DNA of 64,000 nt, taken from positions 28,329,730-28,393,729 of the forward strand of contig CM054140.1 of the NCBI GenBank assembly GCA_028751875.1, given 5' to 3'. Within the stretch, counting starts at the first letter, position 1. Every line of letters begins with the position of its first letter. Of the stretch, positions 9,204 to 19,055 are shown one piece after another. The notes under the pieces were generated by a model, which was not told where the DNA came from, searched no databases, and worked only from the letters and a program-made list of their open reading frames with translations. The stretch comes from Rapana venosa (lineage: Eukaryota; Mollusca; Gastropoda; Neogastropoda; Muricidae). Position numbers and translations under genes: made by a program.

Positions 9204-9270
9204 GTTTGACACTGTGGAACTTCCAGTCCAAAAACCCTACGGTTACCAGGGAAAGCCAGCCAACGAGTGA
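9204..9270 (+). CDS. GALE: Last GALE exon, with an apparent 1-bp frameshift
   Basis: Joined to the previous exon it reads C-LTLWNFQSKNP in the expected frame (human equivalent CEDLWRWQKQNP). To reach the typical end YGYQGKPANE and the TGA at 9268-9270 the frame must shift by one base within 9230-9237, at the CCAAAAACCC homopolymer. Without the shift the frame runs on past 9370 into non-conserved sequence. A single missing base in a homopolymer is most likely a consensus error rather than a pseudogene, because the other four exons are intact. Confidence 0.85.
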
Positions 9271-9364
9271 CGACCAGCACTTAACAGGGGAGGGAACCGT
9301 TCCTTGGTCATGTTCTTTCTTACCACGTCAAGTCACTAGGGGCGCGTTGTTGATGTTGATGTCC

Positions 9365-9370
9365 ATTAAA
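9365..9370 (+). terminator. Candidate polyadenylation signal ATTAAA for GALE
   Basis: The common variant ATTAAA lies 95 bp after the GALE stop, followed by GT/G-rich sequence from 9370 on (GTGTTTGGGGGTGG). Position and downstream element fit a 3' end, but this is inference. Confidence 0.4.
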
Positions 9371-9899
9371 TGTCGGTGATGGGAGACGAGCTGGACGTGT
9401 CCTGGTCAGCTTTTGAGTGTTTGGGGGTGGTGGGAGTAGTGGTGGGGGTGGGGGGGGTGGGGGTAGGAGAAGGGGAGTTGGTGTTGACACAGCAATTATG
9501 GCAGTGTGACATCTCTGCTTGTAAACTTCAGAACTTGGTGCTGTTGTTGTCTAAGACAGCGGGTGTCTCCGCAGGGGTGCCTATGCTTTCGTAGCTCATC
9601 GTGGCTTGCGATGCCGTCAGTTGGGACTGGGTTCGTTCCCTGTGTACACACACACACACACACACACACACGGCATAAAATAAGTTAGGTTTCTTTGTGT
9701 TTTGTTTTTTGGCAGAGGTCCATTTACTTAAAACGTTTTTCTTTTACGATTATTGCATGATGAGCGGTGAGAACGATGTCATTTATGATGCTGCTATGGA
9801 AGCGCATGTATTTTGTGACTACTTGACAGAGCTGAACTCAATATGTCCCTGAAATGTGTCAACCAGGCCCGAGAGATACAGACACTTGCAGTGCTGGTC
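9371..9899 (+). other. Downstream of GALE: G-rich segment, tRNA-like relic, (CA) tract
   Basis: A G-rich stretch at 9420-9480, then GTAGCTCATCGTGGCTTGCG with GGGTTCGTTCCC at 9591-9640, which resembles a degraded tRNA-like SINE head, then (CA)n at 9648-9671. No coding signal. Confidence 0.45.
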
Positions 9900-10870
9900 A
9901 GTGTTGGCGTTAGGTGTGAAGGGGAAGGGGGTAGTGTTTAGGTGTGAGGGAAGGGGTTATTGTTAGTGTGGAGGGAAGGGGTAGTGTTTAGGTGTGGAGG
10001 AAGGGGGATGTTTAGGTGTGGAGGGGAGGGGGTGTTTAGGTGTGGAGGGGAAGGGGGTAGTGTTTTAGGTGTGGAGGGAAGGGGGTAGTGTTTAGGTGTG
10101 GAAGAGGAGTAGTGTTTTAGGTGTGGATGGGGGAGGGGTAGTGTTAAGGTGTGGAGGGGAAGGGGGTAGTGTTTAGGTGTGGAAGAGGAGTAGTGTTTAG
10201 GTGGTGGAGGGGAGGGGTAGTGTTAAGGTGTGGAGGAAGGGGGTAGTGTTTAGGTGTGGAGGGAAGGGTAGTGTTTAGGTGTGGAGGGGAAGGGGTAGTG
10301 TTTAGTGTGTGGGGAAGGGGGTATGTTTAGGTGTGAAGGAGTAGTGTTTAGGTGGTGGAGGGGGAGGTGGTAGTGTTAGTGTGTGGAGGGGAGGGGGTGT
10401 GTTAGGTGTGGAGGGGGGTAGTGTTAGGTGTGGAGGGGAGGGTAGGTTGAGGTAAGGGGTTTAGGTGGAGGGAGGGGGTAGTGTTTAGGTGTGGAGGGGA
10501 GGGGGTAGTTTAGGTGTGGAGGGGAGGGGTAGTGTTTAGGTGTGGAGGGGAAGGGGGTAGTGTTTAGGTGTGGAGGGGAGGGGGTATGTTTAGGTGTGGA
10601 GGGAGGGGTAGTGTTTAGGTGTGAGGGAGGGGTAGTGTAGTGTGAAGGTGTGAGGGGTGGAGGGGGGTAGGTTGGAGGTGGGAGGGAGGGGGAGTGTTTA
10701 GGTGTGGAGGGGAAGGGGGTATGTTTAGGGTGGTAGGGGAGGGGGTAGTGTTAGGGTGGAGTGGAGGGGTAGTGTTTAGGTGTGAGGGGAGGGGTATGTT
10801 TAGTGTGAGGGAGGGTAAGGTTAGGTGTGGAGGAGGAGGGGTGTGTTTAGTGTGAGAGGGGAGGGCTAGG
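9900..10870 (+). repeat. G-rich minisatellite array (about 28-bp unit)
   Basis: About 970 bp of imperfect repeats of a unit close to GTGTTTAGGTGTGGAGGG followed by GAAGGGGGTA. Units vary in length by many single-base gains and losses. The strand has frequent runs of four or more G, so G-quadruplex formation is plausible. It is directly followed by an AT-rich segment and then the complementary C-rich array. Confidence 0.9.
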
Positions 10871-11030
10871 TTTTAGTTAGATATTTTAAAATAAATTTAG
10901 TTAAATATTAGGTAATATTTTAAGGTTAATAGTTTTATTAATATGTTTTTAAATAAAATACTTAAATTTTATCCTAAAATTTTTATTAAATATTTAATTT
11001 AATTTATATAAATATTTTATTAAACAATTA
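10871..11030. other. AT-only spacer between opposed minisatellite arms
   Basis: About 160 bp composed almost entirely of A and T (words such as TTAAATATTTAATTTAA), with no recognisable element. It sits exactly where the array switches strand. It looks like a junction or basecalling artefact, or the loop of a palindrome. Confidence 0.6.
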
Positions 11031-13140
11031 TCCACTCCCCCCATATCCCCTACACCTTTTCACCCCCCTATCCCTCCTAAACACTACCCACCCCCTCCCC
11101 CTTAACCTAAAACTACCCCCCTCCCCCCACACAAAACACTCCCCCCCCTCCCCCCCACACAAACACTACTCCCCTCCCTCCCCTAACCTAACACTACTCC
11201 CCCCCCCCTACACAAAACCTACCCCCCTCCCCCCTCTAACCAAAACCCTCCCCCCCCACCCCCCTCCCCCTAAAACCAAACACTCCCCCCCTCCCTACCA
11301 AAACCTACTCCCCCCCCCCTCCCCAAACCCCTAAACACTTTCCCCCCCCTCCCCTCCCTTAACCAAAAACACACTCCCCTCCCCTCCCCCCCCTCCCCCC
11401 CCCCTCTCTCCCAAAAACACTACTCCCCCCCCCCTTACACCTAAACACTACTCCCCCCCCCCCCCCCTCCCCCTAAACACTACTCCCCCCCCCCCTAACC
11501 TAAACACTACTCCCCCCCCCCAACTAAAACTACCCCCCCTCCCCCCCCCTCTAACCCTAAACACTACCCCCCCCCTCCCCCAAAACACACTCCCCCTCCC
11601 TCCCTCACACCTAAAAACTACCCCCCCTCCCCCCACCCTCACTTCCCCCCTCCTAAACCTAAAACATATTTCCCCCCCCCCCTCCCCCAAACCTAAACAC
11701 CCCCCCCCCTTTCCCCCCCCACACCTAAACACACCCCCTCCCCCTCCCCCTCCCCCTCCCCCCCCCCTAACACACTCCCCCTCCCCCAAACACCTAAACC
11801 TACTCCCCCTCCCTCCCCCTCCCCCTTCCCCACACCTAAACACTACTCCCCCCCTCCCCCCCTTCCCCCCTTACACCTAAACACCCCCCCCTTCCCTACA
11901 AAAACTTTTCCCCCTTTCCCCCCACAAAACACCCCCCCCCCCCACACCTAAACACTACCTCCCCCCCCCCCAAACCCTAAAAAAAAAATTTCCCCTCCCC
12001 CCCCAAACCCCCTAAAACATACTCCCCCTCCCCCCCCTCCCCTAAACATACTCCCCCCCCCCTCCCCTTAAACACACCCCCCCCCCCTCCCCCTAAACAC
12101 TACTCCCCCTCCCCCCCCCCCCCCCTAAAAACCAAACCAACTCCCCCCCCCCCCCACCCAAACACTTTCCCCCCCCCCCCCCTACACCAAACACTACTCC
12201 CCCTTCCCTCCCCAAAAAAACCCTCTCCCCCTCCCCCTTACACCTAAACATACTCCCCTCCCCCCTACACCAAACACTATTTCCCCCCCCTCCCTCCCTA
12301 AACCTACCCCTCCCCCCCCCAAACCTTCCCCCCCTCCCAAAAAACATTCCCCCCCCCCCCCCCAAAAAACCCTAAACCCCCCCCTTCCCCCTACCCTTTA
12401 AACACTCCCCTCCCCCCCCCCCTCCCTCCTCCCCCCCCCCCTCCCCCCTCCCCCCCCCCCTTTCCCCTTCCCTCTCCCCCTTCCCCCTCCTTATACCCCC
12501 TCCCCTCCCCCCCCCCCACCCCCTTCCTCCCCCTCCCCCCCCTCCCTAAAAATACTCCCCCCCCCCCCCCCCTTCCCCCAAACCTTCCCCCCCCCCTTTC
12601 TCCCCCCTCCCCACTCCCCCCCCTCCTCCCCCCCCCCCCCCCCCCCCCCCCCAAAACACCTAAACCCCATCCCTCCCCCTAACCTAAACATACTCTCTCC
12701 CACCCTTCCCCCCCCTAAAAAACCCCAACCCCCCCCCCTAAAACCAAACACTTATTTCCCCCCTTTACCACCTAACCCCCTCTCCCCCTACACTAAAACC
12801 TTTTAAAACCCCTTTCCCTTTTCCCCCCACCCCTAAACACTACTCCCCTCTCCCCCTAAAACCTAAACATACTCCCCTCCCCCCCACACCTAAACACAAC
12901 CCCCCCCCCCCTCCCCACACCTAAACACTACTCCCCCCTCCCCACCCTAAAACCCACTCCCCCACTCCCCCCTACATCAAAACACACTCCCCCTACACCT
13001 AACACTACCCCCTCCCATCCCCCTAAACACACTCCCCCCCCCCCCCCAAAACCCCTAAACACTTCTCTCCATCTACCTAGGGTCACACGCTCTCTCACCC
13101 CCCACCCCCACACTAACCCCATCCTTACTGCTTCCCCTTC
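11031..13140 (-). repeat. C-rich reverse-complement arm of the minisatellite
   Basis: About 2.1 kb of CACACCTAAACACTACTCCC-type units, the reverse complement of the unit at 9900-10870, much more degraded by C homopolymers. The Gly-rich minus-strand frames (for example 11448-11843 and 12391-12751) are translations of the repeat and not genes. Confidence 0.85.
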
Positions 13141-13189
13141 GCATCTATAGCCACATTACCCCCTCAACATCCCCCCCCCCCCCCCCCCT

Positions 13190-13530
13190 CCCCCCCCCCA
13201 ACCTGACCACACAATTCGCGATCGGTAACCCCGGTTTGGACCCAAACAGTCTTTTTTCCTCCTGGATTAAACATATGCCGACCCACTCCCCCCAAAAAGG
13301 CCCAGATAGACACAAACCCGGGTCCCATTGCAAACCAGCAGAACGTTTTTGGGCACATTTAAAATTTTTTCCCTTTTCGGAAGAGAAACGATTGTGTGCT
13401 GGTAAACGGATACAAAACGGGAAAAAAATACAAACACAAAAGGGCTATGGAAAAAACCAAAAGTCTAATCCTTTACCCGAAAAAAAGAAAAAAAATAAAC
13501 TCCCACCTCCACTGAAAAACAACATCAAAA
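13190..13530 (+). mobile_element. Corrupted SINE copy (shared-core family)
   Basis: The order of motifs follows the SINE core elsewhere in the window: CGATCGGTAACCCCGGTTTG (head B-box area), CCCGGGTCCCATTGCAAACC, AGCAGAACGTTTTTGGGCAC, TTCGGAAGAG and TTGTGTGCTGGTAAACGGAT. Compared with cleaner copies (14925-15135, 48360-48590) it has an indel every few bases, mostly homopolymer gains. This shows the surrounding sequence is error-rich. Confidence 0.65.
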
Positions 13531-14600
13531 CCAGGTTCTAAGCAAATAACACACAGAACAGGACAGGAGAACTCACGGTAAAGAAATGCCCTTTTTTTAT
13601 CTGCTCCCGCTTCTTCGTTAGGGGGTAAACCAAAACCAACCGGCAGGGAAATGAAGCCACGGGCCCCCGGGGTCAGCAGCAGGCGCACTCACCCCACCTT
13701 CTCCGACTGTTCACAACCCCTGTCTTTACCCCCCACTCGAAACCACTCACCAAAAGAACATCAAACACGTCCAAAATCACAAAAATCACACAAACCCAAA
13801 TAAAATCAAGACAGTATGAAAATTCGCAAAAGGTGGGGGAGAACGTCCAAAGGTTAAGCATTGGGGTTTTTTGATCGATGACCCAAAAACGAGCCACCAT
13901 TGCCCACCCTTTGGGGGATTTTTCCTCAAATTTTAACTTAACCTACCCCCCCCCCCGAAAACCTTCGATAGACTTAAACCGATCCTGGTTTCAAATGCAC
14001 ACAGAACATTTAAAAAAACCCACTCAAACTTTCGGAAGAGAATCCATTGCATGCAAGCCATTTAAAAAGGGGTACATTTTAAAAACCATCACCGGGTTTA
14101 TACATCCCCCCAAGGGGGAAAAACACAACACAAGACTGGCCCTGGCCATGGCAAAAAAATGCACACTTAAACTATGATGTACAACCATACGACACACCCC
14201 AAAAACAAAGACAAAAACTACTCACGCCAAGGCGACTGTGAGTTCAAACCATTGCCACTTTCACTATATTACAAAACCCATGCACACGACAAAACTCAGG
14301 CAGAGAGGACTCACCCAAGGCCCCTGGACAGTCCTAGCCAAGCCCCCACGCCTTTGTTGAAGAAACGAAAAGGGATAGAAAATGGGGCCTTCCTCATCTT
14401 CTTCTCCCATGAAAAATCCCGCACGTCTGGCAGACTGACCTGCACAATTTAATCAACACAAACAATAACACGCACCGCGGCGCGCACAACACACAAACCA
14501 CAAACGCACACACACACACACAGCTGACTTTACTTCACTATCATTAATTTTGCCTGAGGACTAGCCAGGAACTTGGCCCAAGCCAAAAGCATTGGCAATT
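13531..14600. other. Error-rich unassigned sequence
   Basis: Base composition and homopolymer pattern match the corrupted SINE just before it. I can recognise no exon. The last MFSD2 exons (about 130 residues of C-terminus) should lie between here and 15779 or in the arrays to the left, and may be unreadable because of the errors. Confidence 0.5.
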
Positions 14601-14924
14601 GTTGATGGAAGCTCACTACCAATTTACTACTACTTTCTTTTCTCTGTCTGTTTTGCAAACAAAAGTAGATATAATCTATTTTGATACTTTCTCCATTTCC
14701 ATTGTATGTTCCCCTTTTCCCCTACTCCCGTGTCTAACAAACATAATGATAAAAGCTACTTTTGAATTCAGCAGTCAAATTCCCAACACCGGCAAATTTC
14801 AGTTTCCTGAATGTAATATTCAACTCGCGCATTAAAAACACTATTCTTCCCCACTCAGAGCAATATTGCAAGGCACAAAAAGCCCAGAAATTCATGACTG
14901 ATACAAGGGGTGGTAGAAAGGGAC
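14601..14924. other. Unassigned sequence with normal texture
   Basis: AT-rich, no homopolymer excess, no recognised exon or repeat. Confidence 0.4.
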
Positions 14925-15135
14925 TGAATGACACTATAAACAGAGGTCCCGTGTGCAAACGCACGCAGAATATCTTGCGCACAAGTTAAAACCTGTTCCG
15001 CTTTTTAGAAGAGTAGGCCATTGTATGCCGGTGGGTACAGATGACACAATTTACAAAACTGCATACACACGGGGACAGAATCTTTAAAAAAAAGCACATG
15101 AGTGCTTATTCCACTATTCTCGAAATAAAATAATA
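14925..15135 (+). mobile_element. SINE core, family B, forward, 5'-truncated
   Basis: Contains ACTATAAACAGAGGTCCCGT, AACGCACGCAGAATATCTTG, AAGAGTAGGCCATTGTATGC, CACATGAGTGCTTATTCCAC and an AATAAAATAATAACG tail. The central part is shared with family A but the 3' end differs (CACATGAGTGCTTATTCC). The tRNA-like head is not clear here. Confidence 0.75.
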
Positions 15136-15778
15136 ACGGAAAAGAACAAGACATAATATTATGTGTTAACACATGTGATGGCCTTGTGGCCAGGTTCTTA
15201 TCAATATAATAAGCAATTTACAAAACTGTGAGGTGAAGAGAATATGCAGAGAAAAATGAAATACATAAGCATGTTGATCAGCACACGAGGAATGACTTGG
15301 TCCCTGAAATCACAAACGCTTCAGAAGCTGGCCTTTACTTCTCATCACGGCTTTTATCTATGAAGATCAGCCTGGTTTCTTTTTTTGGGGGGGAGGGGCG
15401 GGGAAGGGGAGCAAAGTGATAATTATCTTCCAGCACGGGGGGGTGGGGGGAATTACTCGTACCGTCACGTGGAAAACTGTCTGTACTTTAACATGGAAAA
15501 TGACCTATAGAAAATAACCTTAATCTGTGGGGGAAAATACCTATACTCATTTACCTTAATGGAAAAATGTCTATACTCTCCCTTTAAACAATCACAACTT
15601 CCTGTTTCTCACTAACAATCCCTGTTAGTATAGCTTCCCTGCCACGCTGATCATCACTAAACATCAACACTGTCAAAGAAATCAGCGGTTTACTTCTAAA
15701 AGCTGGGACCATCGATTTTCGCGTGACAAAACCACCACAGAGAGAGGAAACCCCCCCCCACCCCCCACCCTGCCTCAC
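15136..15778 (-). other. MFSD2 intron, unassigned
   Basis: Downstream intron of the last recognised MFSD2 exon (donor GTGAGG read on the minus strand from 15778). It contains G-rich runs near 15388-15450 and a local tandem of CTATACTTTAACATGG-like words at 15480-15570. No following exon was found. Confidence 0.5.
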
Positions 15779-15894
15779 CAGGGCAGCAGCAGAGAGACAG
15801 AGATGCCCAGGCCGGCACAGAAGGTGACCACGATGAAGACAGGCACGTTGTTCTCCGGCAGGTACATCAGGGACATGAATGTGGGCACCAACAG
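15779..15894 (-). CDS. MFSD2A: MFSD2-type lysophospholipid symporter, most 3' exon found
   Basis: Encodes LLVPTFMSLMYLPENNVPVF then IVVTFCAGLGISVSLLLP and two bases of a Trp codon, matching the membrane segment before the ...LLPWSMLPDVIDDF motif in vertebrate MFSD2A. It follows GTTGTGCAG and ends at GTGAGG in phase 2. The exon expected next, starting with the rest of Trp and SMLPDVIDD, was not found, so the C-terminus (last two helices, one half of the known extracellular disulphide) is missing from this assembly. Confidence 0.93.
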
Positions 15895-16200
15895 CTGCAC
15901 AACGGAAACACAACACAACCCACACTGGCATCTACAGAAGTCACATTCTCTCACCATGTCCATGATTCTTCCAGCAATAGGCTTACATGTTTATCCTGCC
16001 TATATTATGCATGTGCAGGAATATTTCGTTCACACGCACACTTATACTACTGAGGGTTTTTTTACATGTTATTTTTTATTTCTTTCGTTTGTTTTGCGAT
16101 TTAGAAAGAAAATGAGAAAAATGAAGCACAGAAAAAAACAGAAATGACCAAAAAAATAAGAAAAAAGATTAATAGACAAATTGAATGCTCAAGTTATAGT

Positions 16201-16201
<1 letters not shown>

Positions 16202-16272
<71 letters not shown>

Positions 16273-16325
16273 CTCTCCCTCCCCTCCGCTCCTCTCTGCT
16301 CCTCTCCTCTTCTCTTCTCTTCCAC
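16202..16325 (+). repeat. (CT)n microsatellite and CT-rich tail
   Basis: Uninterrupted CT for about 66 bp, then CT/CCT-rich sequence to 16325. It lies in an MFSD2 intron and reads as (AG)n on the transcribed strand. Confidence 0.95.
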
Positions 16326-16424
16326 TACATACCAACTATACACCCCCACTCAAGCAGCCCACATGCACTGCATGCACGCAAGTACAATATGCATAAGCAC
16401 AGGCACACATACACATATGCTGCA

Positions 16425-16438
16425 CACACACACACACA

Positions 16439-16476
<38 letters not shown>
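16425..16476 (+). repeat. (CA)n microsatellite near an MFSD2 donor
   Basis: CA repeats with one CACCAC interruption, 38 bp from the donor of the exon at 16514. On the transcribed strand the intron therefore starts with a (TG)n tract soon after its 5' splice site. Confidence 0.9.
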
Positions 16477-16478
<2 letters not shown>

Positions 16479-16513
16479 CAGTTATAAAAAAACAACCCCA
16501 AAACCCCACTTAC

Positions 16514-16597
16514 CACCAGTCCAGCTGCATATGCTGTCTTTTTGCCGAAGCGTAGTGCAACAAACTGCCATGCAGGCATGAACAGTATGGAGACAGA
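16514..16597 (-). CDS. MFSD2A: MFSD2 exon, RFGKKTA loop
   Basis: 28 codons: SVSILFMPAWQFVALRFGKK then TAYAAGLV. The RFGKKTA motif is the cytoplasmic loop conserved in vertebrate MFSD2A (WQWFLTRFGKKTA). It follows GTTGCAG and ends before GTAAGT, phase 0 at both sides. Confidence 0.95.
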
Positions 16598-17157
16598 CTG
16601 CAACACATGGGGCCACTTAACAGTTGAGGACTACTTAAAATAAGGCTTTCATTTATTATAATCTTTTTATTTCATTTTTATCTAGAGATGCTCATAAGCT
16701 TTTTGTCACCTAGCTTTGTGTCACCTAGCTGAAAGACTCAACGATCGACAGGACAAAATGATGAGCCATTTAGTTTTAGTAAAAGAAAAGAGATTAACTT
16801 AGATACTTTTTTGCACAAAACTTCTTGGATGGAGAATACTATTTATGCTGAAAAGGTCACTTCAATGATGATCATAAGAAATCAATGGTCAAAATCTCAA
16901 GTTCAGTTGAATTTCATGTAAAAAACAACAACAAAGTGATCATTGAATGCAGATAAAAAATTTTTAACTCAACACACAAAGTATCAAGACTTTTATGGAA
17001 AAATTCTTCTTCTTTATATCATTTTATTACCATTATCATTACGATGATGATGTTGTTTATGATGATGATCATACACATCACTACCATGACCATCACCAAA
17101 ATCATCATCAGCATTGCATGATTAGTTTCACCCAACCACAAACAAAACTATGCTTAC
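16598..17157 (-). other. MFSD2 intron with (CAT/ATG) trinucleotide cluster
   Basis: AT-rich intron. At 17020-17120 there are scattered ATGATGATG / CATCATCA trinucleotides, an imperfect microsatellite. No other element recognised. Confidence 0.6.
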
Positions 17158-17241
17158 CAACAAAATGATGAGGAATATGGAAAACTTGTCGCCCATCTTC
17201 AGCGAATGTGTACAGTATAACAACACGTTTCCTTGAACTAT
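17158..17241 (-). CDS. MFSD2A: MFSD2 exon, GN.L.YC helix
   Basis: 28 codons: IVQGNVLLYCTHSLKMGDKF then SIFLIILL. It aligns to LVEGNFVLFCTYTLGFRNEF of human MFSD2A by eye. Acceptor GTGCAG, donor GTAAGC, phase 0 at both ends, so this and the two flanking exons join cleanly. Confidence 0.94.
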
Positions 17242-17825
17242 CTGCACAGCAGTCAACAACAAAGACATTTTGGGAGCATTTTCAACACACGATCACTGCA
17301 TCAGCTTTTTCTCTAAACTAACTGGACATTGCAAACTTATCGGCTAGTTTTTTCTTCTATATCTGTTACATGGATCTATGTATAGGCATATGTGTGCGCA
17401 TACATTTATGTGCACGCATATTTGTGGATGGCGATTGTGTGGCTTGAATGTGGGAGCAAAGTTTAATTATGGGCTAGTTTTTCTGATATGTGCATCTGTG
17501 TTTAGACAAATGTATGTGTATACAAGACACATATCCGTGGGTGGTGTTTGTGTGAGTTGAATGCGTGTGTAATTTTGCCCCTGCCACCCAAGAAGCACTG
17601 ATGCTAATGTCCTCGAGATGTTCCCTGAGAGCAATCTTTTCTTAATATTATACAGAAAAAAAATCGTAAAATACTGTCTGCTTTACCTGTTAAGAATGTT
17701 ATGATCAGAACAAACAACTGTTTTTGGTGAGGGAAGGGGGGGGGGGGGGGGGAGCTCAGCTTTGTCAGTTATTGGTGTTTTGCAATATACCAAGGCCTAC
17801 TTAAAAATGTTATACTTTTAAGTAT
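17242..17825 (-). other. MFSD2 intron, poly-G run
   Basis: Unassigned intron sequence. A related pair of blocks (GCATATTTGTGGATGG...GTGTGGCTTGAATG and its neighbour with ATCCGTGGGTGGTG) at about 17340-17450 and 17465-17575 suggests an old 120-bp tandem duplication. A poly-G run is at 17736-17753. Confidence 0.45.
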
Positions 17826-18080
17826 GTCGAGATTTGTTTCATCCATGAAAAACTCTCAGCGTAACAACCTTATGTCTCTGTTAAAGGATAAAAGTCCTTT
17901 GAAGTCAGAGCAAGGCTGCTATATATGGCGAGGAACTTGAAATCAGCCATAATCATACGCGAACTTCTTATCCAGTGTGTGTTCTTAATGGTCTCACAAT
18001 TACTCCTATGTATTATGCGTGAAACAGTGTATATTCTGAATGAAACCCAGGGTGTCAAGCTGGGAGTTACCACCACCACC
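17826..18080 (+). repeat. Dispersed 250-bp repeat (family X), diverged copy
   Basis: Contains GAACTTGAAATCAGCC and CGAACTTCTTATCCAGTGTG, in the same order and spacing as copies at 23271, 31365, 47207, 47675 and the split copy at 51670/52248. It ends in a short (CAC)n tract. Confidence 0.7.
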
Positions 18081-18164
18081 ACCACCAACAAAAACAAATG
18101 ACTGATTCTGCCAGCGACTTAAGTTTTCAAATACAATATTAAAAAAAATTAAACACAGATGCAT

Positions 18165-18165
18165 C

Positions 18166-18220
<55 letters not shown>

Positions 18221-18480
18221 TGTGTGTGTGTGTGTGTGTGTGAGTGTGTGTGTGTGTGGTGTGTGGTGTGGTGCGTGTGGAGCATTGCAGTGCAGAGCAG
18301 TCATGATGGTGTGTGGTGTGGTGTGGTGTAGCGTAGGGTAGTGTATTGTAGTTTAGTGTAGAGCTGTGCAGTGGAGTGCTGTGGAGTGCAGTGCATTGCA
18401 GTGCAGTGTATGTGTAGTGCGGGTGTGTGTAGTGTGTGTGTATGTGTGTAGTGTGTGTGTATAGTGCAGTGCAGTGCAGT
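18165..18480 (+). repeat. (TG)n tract grading into GTGTAG/TGCAG repeats, next to a splice donor
   Basis: About 95 bp of nearly pure TG, then GTGGTGTGG units, then degenerate (GTGCA)n up to 18480. The donor of the MFSD2 exon (18493) is only about 12 bp away, so almost the first 300 nt of that intron are low-complexity CA/CTGCA sequence on the sense strand. Confidence 0.9.
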
Positions 18481-18492
18481 GTGGGCACTGAC

Positions 18493-18611
18493 CCCCACGG
18501 CCAGCCAGAGGAAGAGGAAGGTCATGGCGGCCTTCAGGTAGGGGCCATAGGTGAACACCTGCTTCAGCCCTGAGAAAAACCCAACCCCGTCCACATGCTC
18601 CGGCTCGCTCT
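18493..18611 (-). CDS. MFSD2A: MFSD2 exon, GFFSGLKQVFTYGPYLKAA segment
   Basis: Starts two bases into a Glu codon and encodes SEPEHVDGVGFFSGLKQVFT then YGPYLKAAMTFLFLWLAVG. Vertebrate MFSD2A has FRGLRLVMSHGPYIKLITGF here; GPYxK is diagnostic. Acceptor TTGTTGCAG, donor GTCAGT. The first residues form an acidic cytoplasmic loop. Confidence 0.95.
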
Positions 18612-18654
18612 CTGCAACAACCACACCCGGCTCTTTTTTTGTTGTTTTTGGTTC

Positions 18655-19055
18655 TTTGGCTAGAGCTCCGAGGTTCACCAATGGTGATATTTTTGCGTAT
18701 GCGACCGTCCTCCACCCCACCCCACCCCCATTTAGGTAGCCGCATTCCGACTTCAGGGATGGTGTCTAAACACGACACCTGTGTGCACGCGTTTTGTCAT
18801 CCGTTCCTACAGGCACATAATGGCCTACTCTTCTAAAAGGCGAAACAGGTTTTTAACGTGTGCACAAAATGTTCTGCGTGCGTTCGTACACGGGGCCTCG
18901 TTTTATAGTCTCATCCGAAGGACTTCGAGATTCATTTCGATTTTTTCGTCAACCTAGGAAGAAGGAGCGAAGCTGAGAATCGAACCCAGAACTTCACGAT
19001 TTAGCCTACTTGTTGGTAGGCGAATATCTTAACCGTCCTGCCACCCTCTATCTTG
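18655..19055 (-). mobile_element. tRNA-head SINE, family A, reverse copy
   Basis: Full-length looking. On the minus strand it has a head GGACGGTTAAGATATTCGCC with GGGTTCGATTCTC as B-box, then the core (GCACGCAGAACATTTTGTGC, AGAAGAGTAGGCCATTATGT), and the 3' end CACCATTGGTGAACCTCGG with GAACCAAAAACAACAAAAAA as tail. The tail abuts the acceptor side of the MFSD2 exon at 18611. Confidence 0.85.

Noticed and set aside
9900..10870. Telomere-like repeat because of TTAGG words
   Set aside because: TTAGG occurs once per long unit (TTTAGGTGTGGAGGG), not as tandem TTAGGG, so this is not telomeric.
11448..12751. Gly/Arg-rich minus-strand frames
   Set aside because: They come from the C-rich minisatellite arm and change frame with homopolymer length.
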